Source: Prinsepia uniflora (Eukaryota; Streptophyta; Magnoliopsida; Rosales; Rosaceae). Taken from it: 64,000 nucleotides of DNA. Positions within the stretch are counted from its first letter, which is position 1. Every line of letters begins with the position of its first letter. Position numbers and translations under genes: made by a program. Shown one piece after another: positions 45,140 through 57,023 of this stretch. Location of the stretch: assembly GCA_032719365.1 (NCBI GenBank), contig CM064874.1, forward strand, positions 39,046,716 through 39,110,715, in the 5' to 3' direction. Under the pieces are notes generated by a model that worked only from the letters and a program-made list of their open reading frames with translations, did no database searches and had not been told where the DNA came from.

Positions 45140-48100
45140 TGACAGGACCGCCCCCGGAAAGGGCATTATTAACCGTGCCCGGTCCTGCTCCCGCCTGGCA
45201 AGACGACTGAAATCCCCAAATTACCCTCAGTACGTGCCAGACCAGGGATAGCCACATGTGCTTACTCATGCCTCCGCCTCACGATCAGCCTCGATCAATG
45301 CGCCACAACCTGGAGGGTCAATAAAAACCAAAAGGTGTGAGTTGACAAAAATAAATCAGTTTGTAAAAACAGTTACAAAAAGACGTTTTTACCCTCCGCG
45401 TAAAACCAATGCATGCATACAAAAATCATTCCGCAATGGGTTAACATTTTCCACATAAGAAAAACCGTGTATCAAATTTCAACATAAGGAAAACTCGTAT
45501 GAAACTCAAAATCATTTTCCCTTCTCAACCATCGGGTCTTAGCCTGCAATCATAAACACAGGGCTTCAACCCAAAACCACGAATCAAAACCAAATACACA
45601 ACATGATCCAAAACCATCAACTACGTAAACCGGGCCACTGCCCAACTCAACCGAAACATCAGAATTTAATAATAAATCGCAAGTCAATCACTTTGCTGGA
45701 TATCAAGTGCGCCCGAGTCTTTAAACTCAAAACCATGCGCATAAACAGGCCTTCCTGGGATATCAACGAGTCTTTAAACTCAGAACATAATCAATAGGCC
45801 TCAGGGGTATCACAGTAACCGAGTCTTTAATCTTAATCTGGGTCTTTAAACCCAATTTTTGGGCCCGCCCCCGTCATCAATTAACCGAGTCTTTAAACTC
45901 AAAACGTGCTCCAGCAATAGCACCCGGGTCTTTAAACCCAAAACAGTTTCCAACGGGTCTTTAAACCCAAAACATTTTTCAATCACAACAATGCGGGATC
46001 CATCCCGAAATCACATTTTTCACAACAGGACTCATGGTCCGAATTTCCACATTCAAATCCCCAAATCTTACTTCACAAATCATATTCAAATCATCATTAC
46101 ACACGGGGCATGTACAATCATACCAATCACTTTATTAAATCCTTTTTCATTCCCGAATTCGAATTCGCAATAATGATTCCGTAAGCCGGCATCCGGAAGC
46201 ATCATCCCGAACCCAAACCAAGAATCCGTTTTAAATTTCCGAAAACCGAAATCTCATTAATCAAAGTTACTTTTACGCCCCGAGCATCAAGCCAAAATTG
46301 CCTTTTTCAAAATCTATTTTAATTCCTTGAAATCACTTCATTTCTCAAATATCATTATCAAAAACACCAAAACCACAATCATAATCACCCCAAAAATCAA
46401 GGTCCAATCGCAATATCTTAAAAATCTCGTAAAACGTGCAAATCCGGAACATTCTCGAAGAACGTGTCAGAATCCGTAAATCTCACTCACAATCATAAAC
46501 AACATTCATTAAACATTATACACACAAATTATGCAAATTCTTTCGTTAAACCATCATCAAGCATAAAAGTGACCATAGTCTCGAAATACGTGTACTTTCG
46601 TATGTATAGCAAAAATACGTATAAATACGGGAATCGAAATCAATCACAAGTCATAATCATAATCATAGAAATCATGGAAATATTTATGCATGCATTAAAT
46701 TTTGAAAGCAACGTCCACTCACACACCGTCCGTAGTGCTCGGTTTCGCGCCGCACGCGTTTTCGTAATTTCCGGCATTTTCCAGAAACTCGAATCGTGTC
46801 CGAAAACACATTCCAGGGTCACTCAGGTCCCAAATAATAACATACTAATTTCCCATAATTTTACAGGAATTAATCGGTATTTAAAAACTTAACCTAAACC
46901 TTCGGACCCTCGAAACAACATCAAAATGGTGTCCGATAAATTTGAAACCAACGTTAAAATGTTCGTTACATTGTACAGGACAAAAGTCGTTTTGAACTCA
47001 CCTTGAAAAACCGTCCCACGCGCCGCCGTGTGTGGCTGCGCGTGACACCCATGCGCTAGCTAGAGTAACCCCAACGGTCGCCATCTTCACCCGACTCTCT
47101 GACATACGGGCCGTTCCACCCGCGTGAGGACCCGATTAGCAGCCCATCAATTCGACAGTATTTGAACGATTTGAACTCACCATTAGCTTCGCAATTCGTC
47201 CAATTAGGGATCTGTAACATCCAAAGCAGTCGTCGCAACCTCAAACAATCTCGACTTAACCCAAGTTCCAAAATCGAGTTCCTCGTTTGAGTTTGATTAA
47301 CAACCAAGGAATTCTTTAATTAATTAGTCGTACAGCATTGCAGACTCAAGGTAAGGATGGTGTGAGATCCAATTTCACAAATACTTACCTCCAAATGCAC
47401 AAACACAAAGCTCAATTTTCCGGCCACCCGCGACGTCCGTTCATGGCCTCAGGAGCTCCGAAGCTCACAATTATCGATTTGGATCGACTACATAAGGTTC
47501 CAGAAGACTCCTTCGAGCCTCAATCCGGTTTGGGCTGGCCTGAAATTCAAATTCGAATTCGAATTTTCCCCAAAACGAGTTTTTGGTTCCCGTTGTATCA
47601 TCTTCACTCAATCCCCCCGTTTTCCTCACCAAAACATCTCTATGTTTCTCTCATTCCTCCCCAGTGCTCATTTTCTCCCAAACCGTTATTGGGGAGGTCG
47701 AAATAGCAATGGCTACCCAGACTCTGTTTTTCCCAACTTCAAATGTATCAGCACAGATCACTGTGCGATTGTTTCCCCGCATTTCACCTCTACCAACACC
47801 ACCGTGCACTGTCCACAGTCTCTGTTCCCACACTCAGTTAAATCAATTCGACACACAAGGTAACCTGTTCTCCAAAATCTGAAAACCCTCACGGCATCGT
47901 GTACCCGTGCACTGCCCAAACACCCCACTGTAATAAACAAGTCCCAGCACTGCATTAAACAATTCCCTATTCAGTCCATTAGCACCCATCACGAGCAATT
48001 GGGTTCCATAAACAATTTGCACGCTTAGACACCCACGGCACGGCCGTGCAGGTTGTCTCCCACGGTGGTGAACAGTACCCAGTTGGTAAAATGACCAAAA

Positions 48101-48578
48101 TGCCCTCAGTTGGCAAATTAACAAAATGCCCTCTGACCTCCGTGACCAGTAACTTGGTCATTCGGACTCCGATCGACGCGTGCCACCTGCCTACAGACTC
48201 AGGGCATCGAGACCTTCCTAACGGTCCTTGGCCCTCGGCCATCAGGCCTCCTGATCAAAAAGTCAACATTTTCCCTTATTTCATCCAAATTATGAAAATG
48301 CCCTTGGACTTCCGAACGTCATAACTTTCACCACGAACGTCGGAATCGAACGTGCCACCTGACTATGAACTCGTGACGTCCCAAACTACGTCACGGTCAT
48401 CGGTCAAAGTCCATTTGACCGCCTGAATAAAAAGTCAATGTTTTACCCAACCCACGACTAGGGGCAAAACGGTCATTTTGCCACGTTCGTCCGATTTCAC
48501 CCAACTAATCACCGATTAACCCCCATTAATCATGGTTAGTCACTAATCTAATCCCGAATTCCAGGATGGGTCGTTACA
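45140..48578 (-). mobile_element. Solo LTR (~3.4 kb family), copy 3
   Basis: Perfect TTCTA duplication (45135-45139 and 48579-48583). Ends TGACAGGACCGCCCCC and GGATGGGTCGTTACA. It interrupts Tat B gag: amino-acid reading continues across the excised copy. It carries the inverted-word array (about 45710-45985) and the conserved block near 48300-48560. The ORFs 46464-46892, 47338-47882 and others show no domains. Minus direction by inference. Confidence 0.93.
45710..45985. repeat. Inverted-word array in solo LTR copy 3
   Basis: GAGTCTTTAAACTC or GGGTCTTTAAACCC occurs about seven times, usually followed by 'aaaac', at irregular 20-60 bp spacing. The stems (GAGT/ACTC or GGGT/ACCC) covary, which keeps pairing intact. 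Confidence 0.85.
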
Positions 48579-49624
48579 TTCTAACCCTAAAAAGTAGATA
48601 GATTATTACTAAGGAGTCATGGTTCCCCATAGATACAATGACGCACTCATGTGCAAAGTATTTCAAGCCTCTCTGTAAGGCCAAGCATTGACATGGTTCA
48701 ATCATCTCCCTCGAAAATCGATTGCTTTTTTTTAAGAGTTGGCTTTGTCATTTGTGAAAGAGTACTCTTAATTTTGTATAGTCAAAGTAAAGGATGATCA
48801 TCTCTTCAGCATCCGAAAGAGAGCACAAGAGACCATCCGACAATAGATTTGAAGAAACTGCGAGGAAAAGTCTTAAATTTACAACGACCTTGTTGTTGCA
48901 ATAGTATTCAAACAGGGTCTTCCCCGAGATAGCTAGCTCTACGGAATCATAGTCATAGGCAATGCACAAAGTCTCACCAAGATGCTATCTCTGGCAGAGT
49001 GACACGCATGCTGGGAGGATGAGAAGAACGCCACCCTTGCATAGGATCATGCTAGGGCAAGCGAGACGGCCTCCAATAAGGATGAATCCCATGGTAAATT
49101 TGTGCATGGAAAGTCGAACAATTGCAAAGAAGGCCCCGACCTCCCATACTCCGGCAACGGGAAAGCCTAATTTGAAGTTATCTTTTCCAGTCCATCAGAT
49201 TGACAATGAAATAAAGGACAACCCATGGTTCAAGAAGCTAGAACCGGTCAAAGGCGATCAAGAGAAGACCAACAAAACGAAGTGGTGTGCCTACCACAAA
49301 TTCTATGAGCATAACATCGGGAAATGCATATCCTTTGAGATGTATCTCTTGAGTTTCTTCAAAAAAGGACATTTCACCGAGTACATCAAAAGGAAGGCCA
49401 CAGATAAACCCACTGATAAAGGACCTCCAAGGAGCCTACAACAAAGATGATTCACATCAGCACAATCCTAGCAGAATCAGAGTTGCAAGGACCACTTCCA
49501 AGCAGAAAAAAAAAATTTGAGATGCACTAGCCGTCTCTCAAGTTTCCCATGTCACCACCCTTAGGGGAAGGGGACAATGACCTCGTCGTTGGTTTCTCCT
49601 TGAAAGACATGGTAGGACTTGATT

Positions 49625-52590
49625 TGACAGGACCCACCCCCAATCCCCCGGGATTAAGGGCTCAGTCCTACTACCGTCTAATTTACGCATAACACGAAGG
49701 CTAAATCGATGTCCAACCTTCATGTGACACGTAAGTCGGACAAGGGATTCTCAATCCGACCGTCCAAAAAGCTTCCGGACCTTCCAGAGTGCGTAGAATC
49801 TACTGTGGGTCTCGTGTGTGATGTCTCCGTCTCTCTCGATCAACAGCCCGCACCGCTACAACCTGGAGGGTATCGAAAACATGAAAAGACTGTGAGTGGG
49901 CAAAAATAAATAGTAATTTCATAAAACAGTTTAACAGAAAGACAGTTTACCCTCCACGCAAAACCAATGCATGCATATACAATTCATGTCATGAAACCAT
50001 CTCATATCCAAAACTATTAATGAAAACCATTATTGAAAACCCGAACCAATTCTGTTATTCAAATCCAGGGCCTCAGCCCAAAACCACAAATCAATCGCAA
50101 AGTACAGGAACTCAGCCCCAAAATTCATCAAATCCAATTCATCCGGGCAACTGCCCAAAATATCTGAAAACCAGTGAAAAACATCAATCATGCGAGTTTC
50201 TGGATCTCAAGTGCGCCCGAGTCTTTAAACTCAAAACCATGTGCATAATCAGACCTTCCCGGGATATCAACGAGTCTTTAAACTCAAAACACAATCAACA
50301 GGCCTTGGGGGGTATCATAACCGAGTCTTTAAACTCAAAACATATACCGAGTCTTTAAACTCAAAACATATCAATCCAGGGCCCTCCCCTCATCCCCCGT
50401 CAATCAACCGAGTCTTTAAACTCAAAACCAGATTCAACGGTTTTTCTTTTTCTTTTTCTTTTTCCGGGTCTTTAAACCCAAAACCATTTTTCAATCAACA
50501 GTGAAAACCATAGAAAATCCATCTCCGAATTCTCAATAATGATTCCGTAAGCTTGCATCTCGAACCATCATCCCGAACCCAAGTCCAAATTTCCCTTTCA
50601 AGTTTCAAAACCAAAATCTCAATCGTATGAACAGGGCTCCAAGCCCGAAATCACTTTTCCGAAATCCATTTTAAATCATTGAAATCAAATAATATTTCAA
50701 ATCCCGAAGTCAAATCATCAAAATCATGGTCAAATCATAATATAATCGAAATCCCGTAAAACGTGCAAATATGCCATTTTATCGAAATACGTGCCAAACT
50801 GTAAATCATCAAGATCATAAATCAAATCATAGAATCACGTATAGAAAACATATATTCATGCATCATACATTTGAAAGCAAAGTCCACTCACAAACCATTA
50901 CGTCGCTGCCTCGATACGCGCGCACTTGTGTCGTTCCCGGCTAATCTGTTATCACCGGCTTTCCCGAACCTGTCCAAATCCCATATTAAGGTCACTAACT
51001 ACTTCATTAAGCTTCTACTAAAACCCCGTAATTTTCCAGAATTTTTAACTATTTTTAAACGAGTCCTAAAACCTTCGGACATCTAGAAACATATCGAGAA
51101 GATGTCCGATTGACTTGAAACCAGTGCCAAAATGGTCGTTACATTGAATACTATAAAAGTCGTGTTGGAACCATCCTAAAAACCCGTACCACGCGCTCAC
51201 ACGCGCCGTCCAAAGAGGCTGCACGTGGGCCTCACCCGCTACGCATTGTTTATCTTCAACCTCTGTTAAATCGGTCCAGACCGGTCCGGTTCAACTGGAC
51301 CGACGCTCACGGTTTTCAACCATTTCCAACACGATTCGGTCCGTTTTTCCACTAATAGTTTCGTCCCACCAGGTGTGATCGATTTAGCTACTTAAAATGT
51401 ATAAATGAATCCTATTTCATACCTTCCAAAGTCGAACTCAAAACTCTGAATTTTCAGCCCTGTGTTCCCAGCCACCTCAAGTCTCTCCGGTCACGATTTC
51501 GAATCCTTGGCTCAATAGTGACTTCCTACAACTGTAAGGATCATTAGAACGACTCAACAGTTCCCCAAAACCATCGAATTTCAATTTGAACCAGTTCTGG
51601 AAAAATAGGGGACCCGAAAACTTACCTGTTCTTTGACCTCGACAGTGGCCTCCACGGTGGTTCTTAGGGTCCAAGAATCAATCCTCAACTCTCTAATCAC
51701 CCCCACAGACCAAATTAAATTGGTTTGATCGATTGAAGTTTCACAACAGTCCACGATTCCTTCTCTGTTTCTCTGGTGTTTCTCACCTCTCACAGTCCCT
51801 CTTTATTCAGCCATTTCACTAAACACTCACACACACACGTCACAACACATCTCTATTTACTCACTCACCCTGCCTCTAAGCTCACACCTGACTCACTCTA
51901 ATGGAAAATGATCAATCTACTCACAGTCTCCGTTTTTCCCTCAACAGATAGTAAACCCGTTTAAAATGTAACTGTGTGTGAGAATTTGGTAGAAACCACT
52001 AGAGGCTGGCCAGGTGTCTTCAATCCTATGGTTTCAGCCCAAAATATCCCATCCAGCAGCCCCATGTGTCCTCACCTGATTACTCACAGATCCCAAGGTT
52101 CCAAAAAGACCAAAATGCCCTTTTGCGGTAAAATTACCAAAATGCCCCTAGCATATCTTGACCGAACCCCGAGCCATCCGAACTCCGATGACAGTGTGCC
52201 GCCTGTCATTGTACTCAGGGGATCGAGACCTACCTAACGATCCTCGAATTACGCAAAAAGTCCATGTCAAACGAAAAGTCAACAAATTGCCCCTTTTTAA
52301 CCAAATTAATAAAGTACCCTCGAACTTCCGAACGTCATAACTTTTTCCTCGGATGTCGGAATCGGACGTGCCACCTGTCTATGAACTCGTGTAATCCCGA
52401 ACTACGTCACAATCATCGGTCAAAGTCCATTTGACCGTCCAAATAAAAAGTCAACATTTTTGGCCATTCTAGGGCCAAAATCGTCATTTTGCACCGTTCG
52501 TTACCGAACGCATCCACTAATCACCGATTAACTTCACTAATTCGTCATTAACAACTAATCTAATTCCAATTTTCGGGCTGGGTTGTTACA
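49625..52590 (-). mobile_element. Solo LTR (~3.0 kb family), copy 4
   Basis: Perfect TGATT duplication (49620-49624 and 52591-52595). Length 2966 bp, ends TGACAGGACCCACCCC and GGGCTGGGTTGTTACA. It sits between gag and protease of Tat B. It shares the GAGTCTTTAAACTC array with copy 3 (about 50215-50480), so these two are the closest relatives in the window, but they differ in indels and have different target duplications. Confidence 0.94.
50215..50480. repeat. Inverted-word array in solo LTR copy 4
   Basis: About six GAGTCTTTAAACTC or GGGTCTTTAAACCC words followed by 'aaaac'. Spacer length differs from copy 3. A TTTTTC repeat (50440-50465) precedes the last one. Confidence 0.85.
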
Positions 52591-53100
52591 TGATTGGGCT
52601 CACAATGATACTCTAGTTGTGTTAATACAGAGTGCACATGCTGAAGTTGATCGGATCCACGTCGATGAAGGAAGTGTAATAAATATTCTAAGACTAGACG
52701 TTATGCGAAAAATAGGGTCAGATAAACTCACTACGAAAAAGGGCTGTTCCACTTCAAGGTTTTAACAGATCAACAAGTATGACCATTGGCACCCTTCAAC
52801 TAGATGTGCACACTAATGCCATGGTCACGTCCCAAACCTTCTACATAATGGATGAGTATTCACCATACACATGGAATACTAGGAAGACCGAGGTTTGAGT
52901 CAACTCTAGCCAGCACCTCGAGCCTATACTAGAAAATTCAATTTCCAATATCCGGAGGAGGAATTAGTGAAGTAAAGGGCGATCAGGCTAGGATCGGTGG
53001 TGCCTCACTGAAAGGCTAAAAGAAATCAAGGAGGCTGATTTTATTCCCTAGATGGGATCATCCGCTGGGAACGCTCTTCTCCGTCTCCTAAATAGTAACC
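52591..53100 (+). pseudogene. Tat B aspartic protease
   Basis: Reads NDTLVVLIQSAHAEVDRIHV, then DEGSVINILRLDVMRKIG. The Tat protease active site is normally V-D-N/G-G-S-S; here it is HVDEGSVINIL, with the catalytic Asp present. It ends in shifted frames (LQLDVHTNAMVTSQTFYIMD). The upstream edge was cut by the solo LTR at 49625-52590. Confidence 0.7.
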
Positions 53101-53149
53101 AATTGTGGGTCAAGATCCAGACGTTTATAAGGAACCTCCAACTGTAGAA

Positions 53150-54700
53150 GGATGATAACCAGAAGATGATGTCAGCCTTATTCAGCTTAACCCTTAATAT
53201 CTTGAGCGACATGCTCGTATTGACGCTCGATTCAGTGATAAAGAGAAAGAGGAACTCACTGCATTCATGCGTGAGGAAAAAGAAGTTTTTTCTTGGTCAC
53301 CATCTGACATACCGGGAATTGACCATGTCCTTGCTTGCCACAAGCTGCACGTTAGTCCAAACCATAAGCCAGTCAAGTAGAGGAGACGCAATTGCTCCCC
53401 CGAGAAAATTGCTATCATCTAAGAAGAGATTGAAAAGTTACTCGTTGCTAGTTCCATTAAAGAAGTTATGCATTCTAAATGGCTAGCAAACGTTGTACCT
53501 GTCAAGAAGAAAGAAGCAGGGTGATGGCGAGTTTGTGTTGATTACACAGATCTCAATCTTGCATGTCCAAAAGTTAATTATCCATTTATGAGAATTGATC
53601 TCTTAGTGGATTCAACTACAAGGAACGAGCTCCTTAGCTTTTTGGATGCATACTCGGTATATAACCAGATTTTCATGCATGAAACAGGAAAAGACAAGAC
53701 AGCCTTTGTCTTCGACCGAGGTGTATAATGCTACAAGGTCATGTTGTTTGGTCTCAAGAATACGGGAGCAACATATCAGAGACTTGTCAATCAAATATTA
53801 AAGGATCTCATCGGCAAGTCCATGAAAGTCTATGTGGATGACATCATGGTCAAATGTGAAAAATGAGAGGATCATATCACCAACCTACGAGAGACCTTGA
53901 ATTTACTAAAGGACGTACAAGATGAAGCTTAACCCTCTAAAGTGCACTTTCAGAGTATCTGCAAGGAATTTGTTAGGTTACCTCGTGACCCATCGAGGAA
54001 TCGAGGCTAATCCAAAGAAAATCAAGGTGATTCTCGAGATGAAGTCACCATTAACTCTGAAGGAGATTCAAAGTCTCACTAGCTGAGCAGCGACTCTGAA
54101 CAGATCTTTGTTCAAGGCAACAAATCGATGTTGACTTTTCTTTCAAGCAGTAAAGAAAGCATCCAAGGATAAGTGGTATGAAGGTTGCAAAAAAGAATTT
54201 CAAGATCTCAAGACCTACTTGACGTCGCTGCCACTGCTATTAAACCCAAAGACAATGAGGACTTGTTCCTTTATCTAGGTGTTTCTGATGTCGCAGTAAG
54301 CTCTGTAATTTTTTGGGAAGAGAATGGGGATTCAACTTCCTGTATTTTATGTTCCTAAAGATCTCCTTAATGCATAAACTCGATATTGAAGTTTAAAAAT
54401 TTGATCTTTCCATTACTGGTCACCACAAAGAAGCTGCAAACGTACTTTCAAGCTCACTGGGTAATCATCATGACAAAATATCCACTATGTTCATTTCTTC
54501 ATGCGCTTGATGCATCAACACGAGTAATGAAATGGGTCATAGAGTTGAGTCAGCATGATTACTATGAAATAGGTCATAGAGTTGAGTCAGCGTGATTACT
54601 CTATCTTCCGAGAACTGCTGTTAAAGGCAAGCCTTAGCAGATTTTGTCGTAAAGTTCACACCAATGTCATTGGAAGGAGAAAATTGAAGGGAACTAGATA
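53150..54700 (+). pseudogene. Tat B reverse transcriptase and first RNase H
   Basis: RT blocks in order: LANVVPVKKKEAG, WRVCVDYTDLNLACPKVNYP, LLSFLDAYSVYNQI, KTAFVFDRGV, CYKVMLFGLKNTGATYQRLV, and catalytic MKVYVDDIMVKC (about 53824-53859). RNase H remnants follow (LLLNPKDNEDLFLYLGVSDV). Wording such as NTGATYQRLVNQ is typical of Tat RT. Stops occur in nearly every block. Confidence 0.82.
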
Positions 54701-54719
54701 AAGCCCCCAGGGCGACTGG

Positions 54720-55560
54720 CATTTCCATGTCACAAGATCAGGGTGCCCATTCCTCTTCACTGCTACCCTCAACTTCCAATCTCTTACGGAAGCTCTTCGA
54801 TGATGGTTCCTCGAACCAGAGGGGTGTAGGAGCAGGGATTGCCCTCATCACTCCTGATGGCTCAATATGGAACAAGCTGTCTAGTTTGGATTCAAAGCTT
54901 CTAACAATAAAGTAGAATATGAAGCATTAATTTGCAGGCTTGCACTCGCTAAGGAGTTGGAAGTAAAAAAACTCGATATTCATTATGATTTGTAGCTAAT
55001 CATTAATCAGCCTGTCGGTGAATCTACACGTGATGTGAGGACGCTTAGATACAAAAACAAGGTCCAGGAAATGCTTACGATTTTCATGATTTTCACTTTT
55101 CATCAACTTCCACGAGCTGAAAATGCACAAGCTGATTCACTATAAATTCTAGTATCGTCACTTGACTATCGGTTCAAGTGGTCAATCTCGATTGAGTGCC
55201 TCGAAAAACTTAGCATGGATATTAACAAGAATGAAGTGAGACAAATTGATTCTTCGCCGAGTTGGCAAGATCCTTTTATCAACTACTTGGAGCATGACAC
55301 ATTGCCAGGAGATCGATTAGAAGCCCACAAAGTCCAGATGAAAGATGCCTGATAGTATGTTGACAAGGGCCGACTTTTTCATAAGAGCTTCACGGGACCA
55401 AATTTCTATTTTAAAGCATCCAGAGACATTGAAGGTCTTGGACAAAAATCACGAAGGACACTGCGACAATCATTCCGGTGGATAGTTACTTGCACAAAAA
55501 ACGCTTAGTGCTGGATTTTATTGGCCAACCTAGCGCCAAGAGGCAATAATCTCGTTATTT
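54720..55560 (+). pseudogene. Tat B second RNase H-like domain and integrase start
   Basis: FDDGSSNQRGVGAGIALITP (about 54797-54857) is the start of the additional RNase H domain placed after the usual one in Tat elements. About 500 bp later the text reads KNHEGHCDNHSGG (about 55445-55485), the H-x-H part of the integrase HHCC finger, then AGFYWP before sequence identity ends near 55550. The integrase catalytic core is absent. Confidence 0.75.
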
Positions 55561-55829
55561 GAGATACGATATGAGTAAGGAAAAATAAAGATGAATTGTT
55601 GAGTATTAATCACAATTAATTATGATAAATAAACTTTTTAAAAATAGTTATGTTTAATTGAATATAATTATTTAGTGAAATAAGGTTCAGAAGAAAACTA
55701 GTAATATCCCTAATTTGATAGAGTTAGCGGGCTGAACGTAGGCGGTAACCCCGTTAGAGTGGATTTAGTTTGGTTAATTTAATTAGATACATACATAAAT
55801 AAAACTGGTAATATCCCTAATTTGACAAG
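55561..55829. other. Short AT-rich spacer with a direct repeat
   Basis: 'gtaatatccctaatttga' occurs at about 55702 and about 55806, roughly 104 bp apart. It may mark an insertion footprint or the 3' end of the LINE fragment. No gene. Confidence 0.45.
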
Positions 55830-56050
55830 AATTGACAGACGAGAGCATGACCAGTTTGATTTTCAAGGAAATTAGGGATGGGTCTGTCACCTTGGCCCAG
55901 GTTGGTAGTGAAACCCTTAATACAGCCTCCCACATGATTGCGAATGAGGTCCCCCACATCAATATATCCATTATCACGGAGATGGCTGCCATCAGTATTA
56001 AACTTCCCAAGACCCCTTAGGAGGCCTAGCTCAGGCAAGCAAGCGCCGCG

Positions 56051-56089
<39 letters not shown>

Positions 56090-56990
56090 CGCGGCTTGGG
56101 AGTGGAGTACACATTGGCCTAGATCCAATCACAAGCCTTAGTCAATAAGTAATGATGTACATTCCCCGAGAACCCAAAGTCTGGTTTAAACACTCTCTTA
56201 TTCCTCCAAAACCAAAGATACTAGTAAGCAAACACAAAAAAGGTTGGCCAACTAATCCCATATGTGATCATAGCCTTACTACGAAGGTTCAATATGATCT
56301 GCTCCACAATCAAAGATGATGCAACACTTGCAAGAGAAATCAGAGTATCAATACTAACCCAAACATCCAGAGCCATAGGACAACATCGCTCCAAGTGCTC
56401 AGCAGTCTCTTCTACATTACCACACATGGCACATAGTGGGGAAATAGTGAAGTGTCGACAGAACCGATGCGAATTGGTCATCAGCCGGTCCTGGATAATG
56501 AGCTAAGTGTGTAGCTTCATTTTAGAGGGGTAGAGGGCCTTCCTGATATAACACCAAGGCACCGCAGCCTCCTCAACATCATCCACAAGCATATCATAAG
56601 TCGATTTAATCGTAAAAGTACTATTAGGTGTAGGGTGCCAAATAACCGTGACATTCCCTACCCTGGGAAAACCCACAGGCGTACATACAAGTCATCGAAT
56701 AATATCCAGGGGGAGGTCTTCCCCAATCTTTCTCACATCCCAAGACTTCTCATGTAGATAGAAATTCACCTTTCTTTGGAGTTTTCAATTATCAACCCAA
56801 CCCCCAGGTCTTTTAGGATGCCTAAATCACTCCACCTCATAGTCCAAAAAACCATAGTATTGCCATCCCCTAAACGGGTGGCACAACCCTCCTGTAAAGT
56901 ATCCACCCCAGCATGAATAACATGCCGGGTAGAGGAAGAGACTCTCGATGAGAGGGGGGTGGTTCCCACAAAAGAGACATTACATCATTG
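55830..56990 (-). pseudogene. LINE (L1-type) ORF2 C-terminal fragment
   Basis: Minus-strand frames: 56969-56766 reads TLQEGCATRLGDGNTMVFWT, matching the linker after RT in plant L1 ORF2 ('G-x-G-x-x-x-x-F-W-x-x-x-W'). 56481-56221 has CAMCGNVEETAEHLERCC, the zinc-binding RT-associated domain. 56128-55817 has FNTDGSHLRDNGYIDVGDLI, an RNase H start. Endonuclease and RT are missing, as expected for 5'-truncated LINEs. A C homopolymer lies between the zinc-binding and RNase H parts. Confidence 0.8.
56051..56086. repeat. (C)36 homopolymer
   Basis: An uninterrupted run of 36 C followed by TCCC, inside the LINE fragment. On the minus strand it would encode polyglycine. The true length may differ because such runs are hard to sequence. 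Confidence 0.85.
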
Positions 56991-57023
56991 TTCAGATACT
57001 TGCTAAGGGCACGGACCCACTAT

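Larger units (their letters stand above)
44678..49450 (+). pseudogene. Tat B gag, interrupted
   Basis: The N-terminal part at 44803-45139 (MDSQNTSRCINDRSEEKDET through PQRFATPNFSQFKGTS) is cut by the solo LTR. It resumes at 48584 with VMVPHRYNDALMCKVFQASL, LTWFNHLPRKSIA, DDHLFSIRKRAQETIRQ and SLTKMLSLAE. The last frame (48962-49450) contains KWCAYHKFYEHNIGKCISFE, the zinc-knuckle-like motif. Stops are frequent. Matching segments lie at 36374-37340. Confidence 0.82.
44631..55560 (+). mobile_element. Tat-type Gypsy element B, LTR-less, pierced by two solo LTRs
   Basis: Gag and pol of a Tat-lineage Ty3/Gypsy element without recognisable LTRs. The left end abuts an LTR fragment, and the right end stops inside the integrase zinc-binding region at about 55550. 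Removing the solo LTRs at 45140-48578 and 49625-52590 restores a continuous gag-PR-RT-RNH-aRNH-IN order in about 4.5 kb. The second RNase H-like domain after the first marks the Tat lineage. The coding frame has dozens of stops, so it is old. Confidence 0.8.

Noticed and set aside
45710..45985. CRISPR-like array (regular short repeats with spacers)
   Set aside because: Repeats are 14 bp, spacing is irregular, the array lies inside a plant LTR, and there are no cas genes.
53150..54700. Endogenous pararetrovirus (Caulimoviridae) reverse transcriptase
   Set aside because: The domain order gag-PR-RT-RNH-second RNH-IN and the Tat-like RT wording fit Ty3/Gypsy. No movement or coat protein signature.
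55817..56128. Glycine-rich protein (polyglycine ORF on the minus strand)
   Set aside because: The polyglycine is the (C)36 run read on the other strand, inside a LINE RNase H fragment.
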